64,000 nt of DNA from positions 12,911,532 through 12,975,531 of the forward strand of contig NC_090718.1 of the NCBI RefSeq assembly GCF_040954835.1. The letters are read 5' to 3'. The first letter of the stretch is position 1. Each line of letters begins with the position of its first letter. Below are positions 63,901-64,000 of the stretch, piece by piece. Made by a program: the position numbers and the translations under genes. Source of the stretch: Lepisosteus oculatus (lineage: Eukaryota > Chordata > Actinopteri > Semionotiformes > Lepisosteidae). The notes under the pieces are model-generated. The model ran no database searches, was not told the DNA's origin, and worked only from the letters and a program-made list of their open reading frames with translations.

Positions 63901-64000
63901 GATCACTGGACTCTATAAACGAACGGGCAATTGTCTGAACACTTCTTAAATGGCTCATTTAGCAATGTCATTGTTATTTTACTCACTTCTATCCTAAACA
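60912..64000. other. Upstream flank of FLI1, no gene recognised
   Basis: This flank should hold the promoter of the alternative first exon near 60.9-61.3 kb, where CpG density is raised. Further up I see only homopolymer T tracts, an AAT/AAC-rich stretch near 63607-63650 and unique sequence. ETS1, the usual neighbour of FLI1 on this side, is not reached. Confidence 0.5.

Overview
The window is vertebrate genomic DNA, most likely from a ray-finned fish and plausibly a non-teleost such as a gar or bowfin (inferred from repeat types only). Genes are split by GT-AG introns, and the interspersed DNA contains 5S-rRNA-derived SINEs, tRNA-derived SINEs, a Penelope-like element with a GIY-YIG domain, Rex1-type and nuclease-bearing LINE relics and a Tc1/mariner relic. 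No bacterial, viral, CRISPR or operon features were seen.

The right half (about 27.5-61 kb) is one well-supported gene on the minus strand: FLI1, the ETS-family transcription factor of blood and endothelium. All nine coding exons are present with consensus splice sites and one continuous frame (1341 nt including the stop, 446 aa). The gene has the pointed (PNT) domain, the ETS DNA-binding domain and the usual C-terminus. The conserved upstream ORFs (AUG at -41, stops at +35 and +15) and the internal start giving the shorter isoform are recognisable. About 6.2 kb upstream of the usual first exon is a second first exon encoding a 13-residue start that resembles the alternative N-terminus of the paralogue ERG and splices in frame to exon 2. 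The 3' UTR probably runs to about 27.48 kb.

The left half (1-27 kb) has no recognised conserved gene. Its main structure is a direct duplication of about 4.6 kb (1 to about 4640 and 13567 to about 18000, offset about 13.5 kb). Each copy carries two small, convergent, spliced transcription units with CpG-rich first exons, open frames across the predicted junctions, and polyadenylation signals facing each other. Between them lies a palindrome of about 730 bp made of two hairpins with E2F-like sites. The first exons of the two units resemble each other in inverted orientation, so the unit may have begun as an inverted duplication. In copy 2 the minus-strand unit has lost a splice donor. I do not recognise these proteins.

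The rest is intergenic or intronic DNA with decayed transposons, microsatellites and a few orphan CpG-rich or promoter-like patches. FLI1 introns hold most of the SINEs, the Tc1 relic and several Penelope tails.
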